From contig JAKFEW010000009.1 of the NCBI GenBank assembly GCA_036675505.1, positions 56,593 to 120,592 on the forward strand: a DNA stretch of 64,000 nt, given 5' to 3'. Numbering within the stretch: position 1 is the first letter of the stretch; each line of letters starts with the position of its first letter. Under the pieces are notes generated by a model. That model made no database searches. It saw nothing but the letters and a program-made list of their open reading frames with translations, and was not told where the DNA came from. A program made the translations under genes and the position numbers. Of the stretch, positions 8,210 through 17,207 are shown piece after piece. This stretch comes from JAKFEW01 sp036675505. Its GTDB lineage: Bacteria > Cyanobacteriota > Sericytochromatia > S15B-MN24 > JAQBPE01.

Positions 8210-10239
8210 CCCACCTGTCTCGCCTGCTGCCCGGCGTGCTGGTGGGCAGCCTGTTGCTGACCACCGGCTGCCCGGCGCGGCCGCCGGGGGTGCTCAGCGT
8301 GCGGGCCGCCCAGGCCGAAGCCGAGACGACCGGCAGCCTTTCGCTGACCTTCGCGTTGCCGCGTGAGGCCGGCCGGACGCTGCAGTTCGTGCCGATCGCC
8401 ACCACGCGCAGCGTGCGCGTGACGGTCGCCGGCCCCAAGTACCGCGATCAGACCAAGCCCGGCTCGCCGAAGCCGCTGATGGAGACCGTGGGTTCGTTCG
8501 ACGTGGCGCTCGACCCCCAGAACTCGGCCACCGTCACGCTGACCAACATCCGGTCGGGCCACAACCTGACCGTGATGGTCGAGGTCTTCGACGGCCCGAA
8601 GGCGGCCGGCCAGCCTTCCGGGAAGCTGCTCGAGACGCTCTACGGCGTGGTCGACATCCTCGATGGCGGCAACACGAGCGCGGCGGTCAGCTGGGAGACC
8701 ACGCCGGTCGGCCGCGCGCTGGCCCGGCTGCGCCAGCTCGGCGACGCGGAGCGGGTCGTCACGACCGACGCGGCCGCGCTGCAGGCGCTCGTGAGCCAGA
8801 TCGTCGATGATCCGACGCCGGACGTGAATCATCCCGTGCTGATCAGCGGCGACGAGCTCGCGAACGCGCTGGTGCGCCACACGCGGGCGCAGACGAACTG
8901 GCCGCTCGCCAAGGGCTACGCGATCCCGTCGCTCGGCGACCCGGTGCTCGCAGGCGTGCTGGCCGAGCCCGCGCGGGCGCCGCTGACGAAGGTCTACGAC
9001 CTGCGCGGCAACGAAATCACCAGCGACCTCCGGATCACCCTCGGCGACCCGATCTCGGCGAAGGACGACCTGACGCCCTACTCGTTCCCGGTGATCGGCC
9101 CGGGCGATTGGTGGGTCTTCGTGGACGGCACGGGCGCGGAGACGCGCAAGCACGCCTTCATTCGCCGTTTCCTCGAGGGCGACGCCGATGCCCTGCGCGC
9201 GGCCTTCCTGGCAGGCAACGCGACCAGCTTCGCGGGCACGGGGGCGGCGGGCCTCGGCACGCCAGCGGCCCCGCAGTTCAAGAACCCCGGCCAGATCGCC
9301 TACGATGGCGCGGGCAACCTGTTCGTGGCCGATACCGGCAACCACCGCGTGGTGAAGCTCGACGCCGCGGCCCAGATGACCGTGGTGGCCGGCACGGGCA
9401 CCGCGGGCTCGACCGGCGACGGCGGCGCGGCCACCGCCGCCACGCTGCGCGCCCCCGAGGGCGTCGTGGTGGACAGCGCCGGCAACGTCTTCATCGCCGA
9501 CACCGGCAACCACAAGATCCGCGTGGTCAAGGCCGCCGACGGCCAGATCATCACGATCGCCGGCACCGGCACGGCCGGGCTGGACGGAGACGGCACGGCG
9601 ACGTCGAAGAAGCTGAACGGCCCGACCAACCTGGCGCTGGGCGGGCTGCCGCTCTCGGTCTTCGTGCACGACTCGGGCAACAAGCTGATCCGCAAGATCC
9701 CGCTCGGCGGCCCCTTCAGCGGGACCTTCTCGATCGCCACGCTCAACGTGCCGGACCTGACGGCCGCCCACCCGGGCATGGCCTATCAGACCGTGGGCGG
9801 CGTGGACTACCTGTTCTATTGCACGCTGAGCCCGCCGCGCGTCATCCGCGAGACCCTGACGGGCGTGGACCTCGGCACCAAGATCCTGGTGGCGGGCGGC
9901 GGCGCCGCCACGCCGCCGCTGGACGACGGTGTGCCCGGCGATCGGGCCCAGCTCGGCCAGGTGCGCACGCTCGCGACCGACGCGAGCGGCAACGTCTACA
10001 TCGGCGAGCGCCTCGGCGCCGGCACGTACGGCCGGGTGCGCTTCGTGAACCCGGGTCGCTTCGCCGAGCTCTTCGCCGTGCTCGGCGGACCCACGACCGG
10101 CGGCTTCGGCGCCGGCGGTCAGCCGGGCCCCGCGACGCCGATCGGCGTGCCGGGCGGCCTCGCGGTCGAGCCTGGCGCGGGCGGCGGGCTGATGGTTTCC
10201 ACGGGCGCCGACGACCGCGTCGTGCGGCTCGCGCCGTAG
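8206..10239 (+). CDS. Lipoprotein, third of four paralogues, with NHL repeats
   Basis: A 677-residue predicted lipoprotein with lipobox Leu-Thr-Thr-Gly-Cys near residue 22. The shared N-terminal module is recognisable ('SVRVTVAGPKYRD', 'TLYGVVDILDGG') but is the most divergent of the set. From about residue 345 it has NHL repeats with the typical signature: 'LFVADTGNHRVVKLD', 'VFIADTGNHKIRVVK' and 'VAGTGTAGSTGDGG'. These predict a six-bladed propeller. The ATG overlaps the previous stop by four bases, so translational coupling is likely. There are no enzyme motifs. It probably acts at the outer surface with the sibling lipoproteins, which is an inference from gene order. Confidence 0.85.
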   Translation: MTHLSRLLPGVLVGSLLLTTGCPARPPGVLSVRAAQAEAETTGSLSLTFALPREAGRTLQFVPIATTRSVRVTVAGPKYRDQTKPGSPKPLMETVGSFDVALDPQNSATVTLTNIRSGHNLTVMVEVFDGPKAAGQPSGKLLETLYGVVDILDGGNTSAAVSWETTPVGRALARLRQLGDAERVVTTDAAALQALVSQIVDDPTPDVNHPVLISGDELANALVRHTRAQTNWPLAKGYAIPSLGDPVLAGVLAEPARAPLTKVYDLRGNEITSDLRITLGDPISAKDDLTPYSFPVIGPGDWWVFVDGTGAETRKHAFIRRFLEGDADALRAAFLAGNATSFAGTGAAGLGTPAAPQFKNPGQIAYDGAGNLFVADTGNHRVVKLDAAAQMTVVAGTGTAGSTGDGGAATAATLRAPEGVVVDSAGNVFIADTGNHKIRVVKAADGQIITIAGTGTAGLDGDGTATSKKLNGPTNLALGGLPLSVFVHDSGNKLIRKIPLGGPFSGTFSIATLNVPDLTAAHPGMAYQTVGGVDYLFYCTLSPPRVIRETLTGVDLGTKILVAGGGAATPPLDDGVPGDRAQLGQVRTLATDASGNVYIGERLGAGTYGRVRFVNPGRFAELFAVLGGPTTGGFGAGGQPGPATPIGVPGGLAVEPGAGGGLMVSTGADDRVVRLAP

Positions 10240-10248
10240 GAGAGCCGT

Positions 10249-12336
10249 ATGCCCACCCGCTTGATGACCAATGCGAACCAGCGCCGCTGGATGATCGGTT
10301 TCCTGCTTCCCGCCCTGCTGCTGGGCTGCCGCGCGCCTTCGACGGGCACGCCTGCCGTCGTGCGCCTGGGCCAGGCTGCCGGCCTGCCGGGCGCCGTGTC
10401 GGCAGCCGGGGCGCCGGCCTGGAACGGCGAATGGGGCCAGGTGGCCATGAAAGTCGATCTCGGCACGCAGCGCCGGCTCCAGTTCGTCGAGGGGCACCGC
10501 GCGATGACCATCACGGCGGAGGTCTATGGTGCTGGCCTCACCGGCTGGACCGCGCTCACGCCGGTGGACGGCACGACCGGCACGTTCGGCGCCCCCTCCG
10601 AGGACGGCGCGATGGTGGCGACGCTCTCGGCGAAGGTGCCCGCGGGCGATCGCCGGGTCTTCCGCGTCCAGGTGCGGCGCAACGCGGGCGGCCTGGACTA
10701 CCCGATCGAGCAGCTCTGGGGCGTGGCGGACGTCCCCGCCAACGTCGATTTGCAGCGCACCTACCCGGTCACGATCAAGCGCATCACCACGCCGACCGGC
10801 ATGATCTTCGAGAAGCTGCTGCGCATCGACGCGCCCAAGGCGCTGACGCTGCCGATCGCCAACGTCCAGCACTACGTCGAGGAGCTGCTCAACACCAGCG
10901 CGCTCACGGGCAAGCCGCTGCGCACCAACGTGCCGCAGGTGAGCCACGCCCTGCTCGACATCGAACAGGCCGCCGCGGCGATCGTGCGCGGCAACCGCCA
11001 GGTGCCGTTCCAGATCCCGGTGCCGATCCCGCAGGACATCCTGGCGCCCGACGCCCAGGACCCGCTCAAGCGCTCGCTCGCCGACGGCATGCGCCGGCGC
11101 GGCGGTGCCCGGCTCAAGGTGCTGGACATGCACCACCAGCCCATCAAGCGGGACGTGGTTTACTACCTCACCGACCCCGCGACCGAGCCCTGGCTCGCCG
11201 ACGCCGACACCGCGGCCGAGGTCGCGATCGACGAGGTGGCGCCCGGCACCTGGGACTTCGTGGCGATCGACCGCGAGCGCGGCACCGTGGCGCGCAAGCC
11301 GATCACCATCTTGGATGACCAGGTGACCGAAGACCACGCCGTGATGGGGCCGACCACCGAGGTCGTGGCAGGTGCTTACGACGCCGAGCGCGATCTCGGC
11401 GACAGCTACAACGGCGAGCGCGTGCCGCCGGCCTTCGTCTACATGAACCAGCCGTCGGGCCTGTTCGTGAAGGATGGCAAGTTCATCTTCCTCGACCGGG
11501 GCAACCAACGCGTGCGCGGCTTCGACCTGGGCGCGCCGGCGCCCGAGGTCAACTCGCTGGCGGGTCTCGGCTACGCCGGCCGCAAGGGCGAGGGGGGGCC
11601 GGCCACGGCCGCCTGGGTCCAGCTCGGCGCGGACTCCGACGTCGCCCGCGCGGCCGACGGCGCCGTGTACTTCATCGAGGACGACGGCGTGCTGCGGCGC
11701 CTCGGCACCGACGGGACGATCAAGGTGATGCACGACTTCCCTTACGGCAGCGGCCACCTGGCCTACGACGCGGTGCGCAACGACCTGTTCGTCGGCTTCA
11801 ACGGCAACACGGGCTTCAAGGTGGACCTCGACACGCTGGACCCCGCCAACTCCGCCGCGAGCGTCGTGCAACCCGCCTGGCCGAAGTGGGGGTACGGCGG
11901 CACGGCCTACGTGACGGTCGCCGGCGACTCCCTGTTCTACACCTACCGCTACTACGTGACGAACGCCTACGAGATCCTGCGCTACCACATCCCCACCGGC
12001 CAGTGGGCCTCGGTCTTCGGCGGCGGCACGGCCGCGCTCGGCGACGACACGGCCGCAGGCAGCGTGAGCGAGCTCACGATGCGCGGCCTCGCCATCGATC
12101 GCGCGGGCAACGCCTTCTACGCCAACGCCGACGGCCTGGTGCGGGTGACGAACGTGACGACCGGCACCACGGCCTCGAACCAGTGGCGCGCGCGGCTCGT
12201 GCTGGCGGACCCCAACATCCGCCGCATCGCGATCGACCCGGACACGGACGAGATGTACATCCTCACGTTCGACAACCATGTGAACGCGGCGGGCGGAACG
12301 CGCGCCGTGCCGAAGATCAAGCGCGTGATCCCCTGA
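10249..12336 (+). CDS. Lipoprotein, fourth of four paralogues, with propeller-like C-terminus
   Basis: A 695-residue predicted lipoprotein with lipobox Leu-Leu-Leu-Gly-Cys near residue 26. A good SD (AGGAGAG at 10238-10244) precedes the ATG. Its N-terminal half is the closest relative in the window of the gene at 6131: 'VYGAGLTGWTAL', 'VPAGDRRVFRVQV', 'LWGVADVP', 'VQHYVEELLNTSALTG'. The C-terminal half has degenerate propeller strands ('FIFLDRGNQRVRGFDLG', 'AVYFIEDDGVLRRL'). It ends the operon, and a convergent gene follows after 40 bases. The function is unknown. The four genes probably arose by tandem duplication and then changed their C-terminal domains. Confidence 0.82.
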   Translation: MPTRLMTNANQRRWMIGFLLPALLLGCRAPSTGTPAVVRLGQAAGLPGAVSAAGAPAWNGEWGQVAMKVDLGTQRRLQFVEGHRAMTITAEVYGAGLTGWTALTPVDGTTGTFGAPSEDGAMVATLSAKVPAGDRRVFRVQVRRNAGGLDYPIEQLWGVADVPANVDLQRTYPVTIKRITTPTGMIFEKLLRIDAPKALTLPIANVQHYVEELLNTSALTGKPLRTNVPQVSHALLDIEQAAAAIVRGNRQVPFQIPVPIPQDILAPDAQDPLKRSLADGMRRRGGARLKVLDMHHQPIKRDVVYYLTDPATEPWLADADTAAEVAIDEVAPGTWDFVAIDRERGTVARKPITILDDQVTEDHAVMGPTTEVVAGAYDAERDLGDSYNGERVPPAFVYMNQPSGLFVKDGKFIFLDRGNQRVRGFDLGAPAPEVNSLAGLGYAGRKGEGGPATAAWVQLGADSDVARAADGAVYFIEDDGVLRRLGTDGTIKVMHDFPYGSGHLAYDAVRNDLFVGFNGNTGFKVDLDTLDPANSAASVVQPAWPKWGYGGTAYVTVAGDSLFYTYRYYVTNAYEILRYHIPTGQWASVFGGGTAALGDDTAAGSVSELTMRGLAIDRAGNAFYANADGLVRVTNVTTGTTASNQWRARLVLADPNIRRIAIDPDTDEMYILTFDNHVNAAGGTRAVPKIKRVIP

Positions 12337-12337
12337 C

Positions 12338-12355
12338 CCCCGCGCCTGGGCGGGG
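12338..12355. terminator. Small GC hairpin between convergent genes
   Basis: CCCCGC (12338-12343) and GCGGGG (12350-12355) form a 6-bp stem with a 6-base loop, between two convergent stops only 40 bases apart. It has no T tract. It may serve both strands as a weak or Rho-assisted terminator. Confidence 0.35.
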
Positions 12356-12376
12356 CCGTGGCGAGCCTTGCCGGGA

Positions 12377-13435
12377 TCAGTCGGGGGGCAGCGCCGTGAG
12401 CTGCCGGTCGGGGGGCGTTTCGGGCCGCGCCTGATCGAAGTAGCCCTCGGTGTGGATCCGCTCCTCGGCCGCGCCGAGCGCGCGCGCGGCCGCGACGCAG
12501 GCCTCGACGAAGGCCGGCGCCCCGGCCACGAACACGCTGTGCGCCGACAGGTCCGGGAACATCCCAGGCAGCACGTCCGGCACGCGGCCCTGCGCGAGGC
12601 CGGCCACGCGCTCGCGCGTCAGCGTCGGCCGGTAGGTGAAGTTGCGATGCTTGGTCTCCCAGTAGCGGAGCAGCCCATGGGCATACAGATCCGTGGCCGT
12701 GCGGGCCGAGCAGATCAGCGTGACGGGCTTGCGGTAGCCGCGCCGCAGGGCCGCCTCGGTGAGCGCCAGGATCGGCGCCAGCCCCGAGCCGGCCGCCAGG
12801 CACAGCACCGGGGTCTCGACCGACGGATCGCCGATGAAGGTGCCGTAGGGCCCGGAGACCTTGAGCACGGCGCCGACCTCGACGCCGTCATGGAGCCAGC
12901 CGCTCGTGCGCCCGCCGGCCAGGCGGGTGACCTGCAACGTGATCTCGCCGTCCGGGCGCGGCGCGTTGGCGATCGAGTAGCAGCGAGGCGGAGCCCCGGA
13001 GGCCTCGTCGCCGACGGTGACGTACTGGCCCGGCCAGAAGCGCATGGGCGCCGCGACCGGTCGCAAGCGGAGCTCGAGGATGCGCGGGGTGCGGGCGATG
13101 CGGTCGACCACCACGAAGCGCTGGTGCTCGCGCGGCGGGAAGAGCTTGGGCTTCGCGTCCTCGGTGCCCCACTCGATCACCAACTCGCCCGCGAGCGGCT
13201 TGGCCATGCACATGAGCCCGAAGCCCGCGGCGCGCTCCGCGGCCGAGAGCGCCATATCGAGCACCATGCCCTGGTCGAAGACGCCCTCGAGCACCTTGAC
13301 CTTGCACTCGCCGCAGGCGCCGGCCCGGCAATTGTTGGGCAGCGCGTAGCCGGCCTTCTCGAGCGCACCGAGCACGGTGTCCCCGGCAGCGCAGGGGACC
13401 TCGCGGCCGGAAGGTTGCAGCCTGATGGTGTACAT
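12377..13435 (-). CDS. [2Fe-2S] ferredoxin/FAD/NAD(P)H oxidoreductase, probable oxygenase reductase
   Basis: A 352-residue electron-transfer flavoprotein. Residues 1-90 are a plant-type ferredoxin domain with cysteines at 36, 41, 44 and 75. Next comes a ferredoxin-reductase FAD domain with the Arg-x-Tyr-Ser motif ('PRCYSIANA') and a nucleotide-binding domain with 'AAGSGLAPILAL'. This domain order matches the reductases of diiron monooxygenases and aromatic oxygenases such as MmoC and BenC. It follows the diiron gene at 13489 on the same strand after 53 bases, so it very likely passes NAD(P)H electrons to that protein. The ATG at 13435 is chosen because the ferredoxin fold begins there; GGAG lies about 6 bases upstream. 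The upstream in-frame extension only mirrors the neighbouring gene. Confidence 0.88.
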   Translation of the reverse strand: MYTIRLQPSGREVPCAAGDTVLGALEKAGYALPNNCRAGACGECKVKVLEGVFDQGMVLDMALSAAERAAGFGLMCMAKPLAGELVIEWGTEDAKPKLFPPREHQRFVVVDRIARTPRILELRLRPVAAPMRFWPGQYVTVGDEASGAPPRCYSIANAPRPDGEITLQVTRLAGGRTSGWLHDGVEVGAVLKVSGPYGTFIGDPSVETPVLCLAAGSGLAPILALTEAALRRGYRKPVTLICSARTATDLYAHGLLRYWETKHRNFTYRPTLTRERVAGLAQGRVPDVLPGMFPDLSAHSVFVAGAPAFVEACVAAARALGAAEERIHTEGYFDQARPETPPDRQLTALPPD

Positions 13436-13488
13436 GACGACTCCGCGGCACGCGTCGGGCGACCTGGCGTGTCGAATGACGACCCGCG

Positions 13489-14514
13489 TCAGAAGACCGG
13501 GATGATGTCCTGCATGTCGACCTCGGCGATCTCCTCGCCGGTGATGTCCACCTCGGGGATCGCCGGGAAGGGGATGCCGAACCGGTCGAGCACGCCCTTG
13601 AGGTTGAGGATCGCGTTGCGCCAGTTCTCGCGCTTGGCCTCGTAGCTCGGGATGCCGAAGCCCGCGGCCCGCGCCACTTCCTCGGCCTCGCGCTGGGTCG
13701 CGATGAAGTCGTCGGGGAGGTCCCAGAACGCCATCGGCGGCTCGAAGAGCACAGCGGACAGGAAGAGGTAGCCGGCGCGGATCTGGCGCGTCACCACGGC
13801 CCGATCGGCGGGCGGTAGGTGGGGGTAGTCGCGCTCCATCAGCGCCATGCAGATGGCCATGTGGCGCCCCTCGTCCCGGCCGATGTTCCGGAAGGCCTCC
13901 TTGAAGACCAGCTCGCGGGCGCTGTCGTGCATCTGCTTGAAGATGGTGGCGGCCGCGATCTCGCCCATCAGGAAGGAGCTGAAGAGCACGGCCAGCGAGT
14001 ACTTCGGCACGGCCTTCTTGTAGCCGTTCCAGTACCGCCCCCCGTTGTAGTACAGCCACTTCGCGTTCTTCTGGAGGCGGCGGCCGAGGTCGGTCCGGGG
14101 CACGTAGGTGAGCGGGTCCGGGTGGTCCAGCAGCTTCGTGATGGCGAGGCCGCACATCTGCTCGTGGTTCTGCTCGTCGGCAGTGACGGAGAAGAAGCAG
14201 CGGCGGACCGGATCCTCCTCGTGCACCTCGTAGGTCTTGATCAGGGCCTCGGCGAAGACCGGCGGCGCGGACGCGTCGAAGACGGAGAGCAGCGTCCACC
14301 AGTAGGCGATCGCCTCGCGCTCCACCCAGCTGTAGGACTCGACGTCGAAGGTGTCCCAGGCCAGCTTCTTGGGATCCCAGCGTTCCCGCTGGGCCGCATC
14401 CCAGATCTCCTCCATCTTCGCCGTTTCGGCATGCCAGGACAGCGGGTAGACGTTGGGCTGTTCCGTCTCCGGCGGGAATTCCATGCGCTGCGCGAGCTTC
14501 TCGTCGTGGCTCAT
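13489..14514 (-). CDS. Ferritin-like diiron oxygenase/oxidase
   Basis: A 341-residue helical protein with two ExxH motifs, E114xxH117 ('DEQNH') and E215xxH218 ('DEGRH'), plus glutamates at 67 and 185 on the helices in between. This is the carboxylate-bridged diiron signature of the R2-like/AurF-like superfamily. Proteins of this kind activate O2 for hydroxylation, N-oxygenation or desaturation; the substrate cannot be read from sequence. The reductase gene that follows makes an O2-dependent oxygenase the best guess. A good SD (GGGAGAG) precedes the ATG. It is not a ribonucleotide reductase subunit by context, since no large subunit is nearby. A BoxB-like or other CoA-ester oxygenase is possible but unproven. 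Confidence 0.8.
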   Translation of the reverse strand: MSHDEKLAQRMEFPPETEQPNVYPLSWHAETAKMEEIWDAAQRERWDPKKLAWDTFDVESYSWVEREAIAYWWTLLSVFDASAPPVFAEALIKTYEVHEEDPVRRCFFSVTADEQNHEQMCGLAITKLLDHPDPLTYVPRTDLGRRLQKNAKWLYYNGGRYWNGYKKAVPKYSLAVLFSSFLMGEIAAATIFKQMHDSARELVFKEAFRNIGRDEGRHMAICMALMERDYPHLPPADRAVVTRQIRAGYLFLSAVLFEPPMAFWDLPDDFIATQREAEEVARAAGFGIPSYEAKRENWRNAILNLKGVLDRFGIPFPAIPEVDITGEEIAEVDMQDIIPVF

Positions 14515-14751
14515 CCGATCTCTCCCTCGCGGCGCGCCAGGGCGCCGCCTGGGGGGATCTTACGTGTCCGGAGGGGGGGGGCACCTCAGGGGAAACTACG
14601 GAGTTAGGATCAAGTTTCCCGGTCGGGGTTGGTCACGGAGACCAAGGCGGCACATTTCCTGCCGGGTGGCGCGGTTCCGGAGGTACTTGAAACTTCCGGG
14701 GCGGATCCCCCGTAATGGAAGGGAGCGCCCCTCCCAGAAAGTTCCACCACC
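14515..14751. other. 237-bp divergent intergenic region with G9 tract and inverted repeat
   Basis: This region lies between the diiron operon (minus) and the efflux operon (plus). It holds nine consecutive G at 14573-14581 and an 8-bp inverted repeat, GGGAAACT (14590-14597) and AGTTTCCC (14613-14620), separated by 15 bases. Two further GAAA-TTCC-like half sites lie closer to the efflux gene. It could be an operator region for the efflux genes. No clear -35/-10 pair is visible. Confidence 0.4.
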
Positions 14752-16014
14752 TTGAAAATCCCGATCCTCGCCACCCTCGCCTGCTGCGCCCTCGCGGCGC
14801 CCGCCCTCGCCGCGCCCGTGGAAATGGAGGACCTGGTCGCCAGGGCCCTCGCAGACTCGCCGGCGGCGCGGGCCGCCCAGGCGGTCGTCGCCGCCCAGAC
14901 CGCCCGCGAGGGCGTCGTGCGGGCGCAATTCTGGCCCCAGGTGACGGCGAGCGCGTCGCTCGCCCAGACCACCAGCGTATCGCCGGCGCTGACCGATCCC
15001 CGGCCGTTCAGCCTCGGCTCGACCAGCCTCCAGGCCCGCCAAACGCTCTACTCCTTCGGTAAGGTCGAGGCGGAGGTGGCGCGCGCCGAGGCGTCGACGA
15101 ACGCCGCCCGCGAGCAGGCCGCCCTCGCCGCGGTCGACGTGGCGTTCGGCGTGCGCCAGGCCTACCTCGGCTGGCTCCAGGCCGCCGGGCTCGAGGCGCA
15201 GGCCGCCGAACAGATCCGCTTCGCCGAGGCCACGCTGGCCGAGGCCCGGGCGCGCTTCAAGACGGGCGTCGCGGCGCGGCTCGAGGTGACGCGGGCCGAC
15301 GCCACGGTGGCGCAGGCTAACGCCTCCCTCGCGACCGCCCGCGCGGGCACCAACCAGGCTCGGCGCTCGCTCGCGGCGGCGATCGGCCGCACGGAGTCGG
15401 TCGAGGGCGAGGTGCGCTTCCCGGCGACGCCCGCGATCGCCGAGAAGCCGCTCGCCCAGCTGCGGGCCGCCGCGCTCGAGCACCCGGACCTGCGCACGCT
15501 GCGCGCCCGCCTCGCGGGCGCCGCGGCCGGCCGCGAGGCCGCCGAGCGGGCCGGCCGGCCCGATCTCAACGCCGACGCGAGCTACGGCATCCGCGCGCGC
15601 GACTTCGCGGGGGTGCCGAACTGGCAGGCGGGCGTCAGCGCGAGCTGGCCCCTCTTCACCGGCTTCGCCGTCATCCGCGGGGCGGAGGCCGCCCGCGCGG
15701 ACGAGGCGACCGCGCGCGAGACGCTCGAGGCACGCCGGCTGACGATCCTGCGCGACGTCGACAACGCCTGGCTCGCCCTCGAGGGCGCGCGCCAGGCGGT
15801 GCCGGCGGCCAAGACCGCGATCGACGCCGCGCGCGCCAACCTGACCCAGGCGCGCGGCCGCTACCGGGCCGGCGTCGGCTCGATCATCGAGGTCGCCGAC
15901 GCCCAGTCGCTGGTCGCATCGGCCCAGGCGGACTGGGTCCGCGTCACCACCAGCCACCACCTCGCCATCGCCACCTTGCAGCGCGCGTTGGGCGTGACAG
16001 GAGCCACCCGATGA
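14752..16014 (+). CDS. TolC-family outer-membrane efflux protein
   Basis: A 420-residue outer-membrane channel component of a tripartite pump. A short signal peptide ends in Ala-Leu-Ala-Ala. The mature part has the two-fold repeat of long alpha-helical segments typical of TolC/OEP ('ARFKTGVAARLEVTRADATVAQA' region near 170; 'GRYRAGVGSIIEVADAQ' near 365). The length is normal. The start is TTG at 14752, chosen because the signal peptide begins there; no convincing SD precedes it. The stop overlaps the ATG of the adaptor gene (ATGA), so the three pump genes form one operon. Confidence 0.9.
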   Translation: MKIPILATLACCALAAPALAAPVEMEDLVARALADSPAARAAQAVVAAQTAREGVVRAQFWPQVTASASLAQTTSVSPALTDPRPFSLGSTSLQARQTLYSFGKVEAEVARAEASTNAAREQAALAAVDVAFGVRQAYLGWLQAAGLEAQAAEQIRFAEATLAEARARFKTGVAARLEVTRADATVAQANASLATARAGTNQARRSLAAAIGRTESVEGEVRFPATPAIAEKPLAQLRAAALEHPDLRTLRARLAGAAAGREAAERAGRPDLNADASYGIRARDFAGVPNWQAGVSASWPLFTGFAVIRGAEAARADEATARETLEARRLTILRDVDNAWLALEGARQAVPAAKTAIDAARANLTQARGRYRAGVGSIIEVADAQSLVASAQADWVRVTTSHHLAIATLQRALGVTGATR

Positions 16015-17207
16015 TCGCCGACCCCGTGAAGCCCGAGACCACCCCCCACAGGCGGCGTTGGCCGTTCTGGGTCGGCGCCGCGCTGGTCGTCGCGCTGTTG
16101 ACCTTCATCTGGATCACCAACCACCGCGGCGGCCCGGGCGGCGCCGGCGGGCCCGGCGGCCGCGGCGGCCGAATGGGCGGCGGGAGCGACGCGCCCGTGC
16201 CGGTGCTGGTGGGCGCGGTGAAGCGCGCGGACGTGCCGCTGACGCTGAACGCGATCGGCACCGTCGAGGCCGTCGAAAGCGTCTCGATCCGGGCGCAGAC
16301 CACCGGCAGCGTGATCGCCGTCGGCTTCGAGGAGGGCGGCCCGGTGCGGCGCGGCCAGATCCTGTTCAGGCTCGATGCGGCGCCCGCGCTCGCCGCGTTG
16401 CGGCAGGCCGAGGCCAGCTTGGCGCGTGACCGGGCCCAGCTCGCCCAGGCGCGCGCCGATGCGGCACGCTTCCGCGCGCTCGGGGCCCAGGGCTACATCT
16501 CCCGCCAGCAGGCCGAGCAGGCCGGCTCCACGGTGGCGGCCCTCGAGGCCACCGTGCAGGCGGGCCGGGCGCAAGTCGAGACCGCGCGCGTGCAGCTCGC
16601 ATACGCGACGATCCGCTCGCCGATCGACGGCCAGGCTGGAACGCGCCAGATCGACGTCGGCAACCTCGCCCGCGCGGGCGACGCCACGCCGTTGGTGGTG
16701 ATCAACCGCGTCACGCCGGCGATGGTGCGCTTCGCGTTGCCCCAGGCCGAGCTCGATCGGGTGCGGCGGTATCACCGGCAAAAGGCGCTGCGGGTGACGG
16801 TCACGCCGCGCGGCGGGGCGCCCCACACGGGCACGCTGGCCTTCCTCGAGAACGCGGTGGAGACCGCCACTGGCACGCTCGCCATGCAGGCGCGGTTCCC
16901 GAACGCCGATGGCGCGCTCGTGCCCGGCCAGTTCGTGGACGTGCTCGTCACGCTCGCGATCGAGCCCGACCGGGTGGTCGCGCCGGCCCAGGCCGTGCTG
17001 CCCGCCCAGGAAGGCCACATCGCTTTCGTGCTGAACGGGGACAAGGTCGCCCAGCGATCGGTGCGGGTCGCCCGCGCGGCCGGACCGGTCACCGTGATCG
17101 CCGATGGGCTGAAGCCGGGCGACCAGGTCGTCACCGACGGCACCCTGCAGCTGCGCGACGGGGCCAGGGTCGACGTGCGCACCTCGCTCGAGCCCCCTGC
17201 CCCGTGA
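16011..17207 (+). CDS. RND efflux periplasmic adaptor (membrane fusion protein)
   Basis: A 398-residue adaptor linking the inner-membrane RND pump to the TolC-like channel. One N-terminal membrane anchor (residues about 18-36) is followed by a Gly/Arg-rich linker. Next come a biotinyl-lipoyl-like half ('VSIRAQTTGSVIAVGFEEGG'), an alpha-hairpin (about 115-185, rich in Ala, Gln and Arg), the second lipoyl half ('IRSPIDGQAGTRQIDVGN') and the C-terminal beta domains ('VVAPAQAVLPAQEG'). The layout matches MdtA-type adaptors. It overlaps both neighbours by four bases. Confidence 0.92.
   Translation: MIADPVKPETTPHRRRWPFWVGAALVVALLTFIWITNHRGGPGGAGGPGGRGGRMGGGSDAPVPVLVGAVKRADVPLTLNAIGTVEAVESVSIRAQTTGSVIAVGFEEGGPVRRGQILFRLDAAPALAALRQAEASLARDRAQLAQARADAARFRALGAQGYISRQQAEQAGSTVAALEATVQAGRAQVETARVQLAYATIRSPIDGQAGTRQIDVGNLARAGDATPLVVINRVTPAMVRFALPQAELDRVRRYHRQKALRVTVTPRGGAPHTGTLAFLENAVETATGTLAMQARFPNADGALVPGQFVDVLVTLAIEPDRVVAPAQAVLPAQEGHIAFVLNGDKVAQRSVRVARAAGPVTVIADGLKPGDQVVTDGTLQLRDGARVDVRTSLEPPAP

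Noticed and set aside
7999..12279. A 1426-codon open frame on the minus strand opposite the lipoprotein operon
   Set aside because: It is a GC-rich antisense shadow: Arg/His/Gly/Ala-rich translation, no domains, and it runs opposite three real genes with SDs, lipoboxes and NHL repeats.
13489..14514. Ribonucleotide reductase small subunit
   Set aside because: The ExxH spacing is R2-like, but there is no large subunit nearby and a dedicated oxygenase-type reductase follows, so an oxygenase is favoured.
14573..14581. G9 tract as a phase-variation switch
   Set aside because: It lies in a divergent intergenic region, and its position relative to any promoter is unclear; one sequence cannot show length variation.
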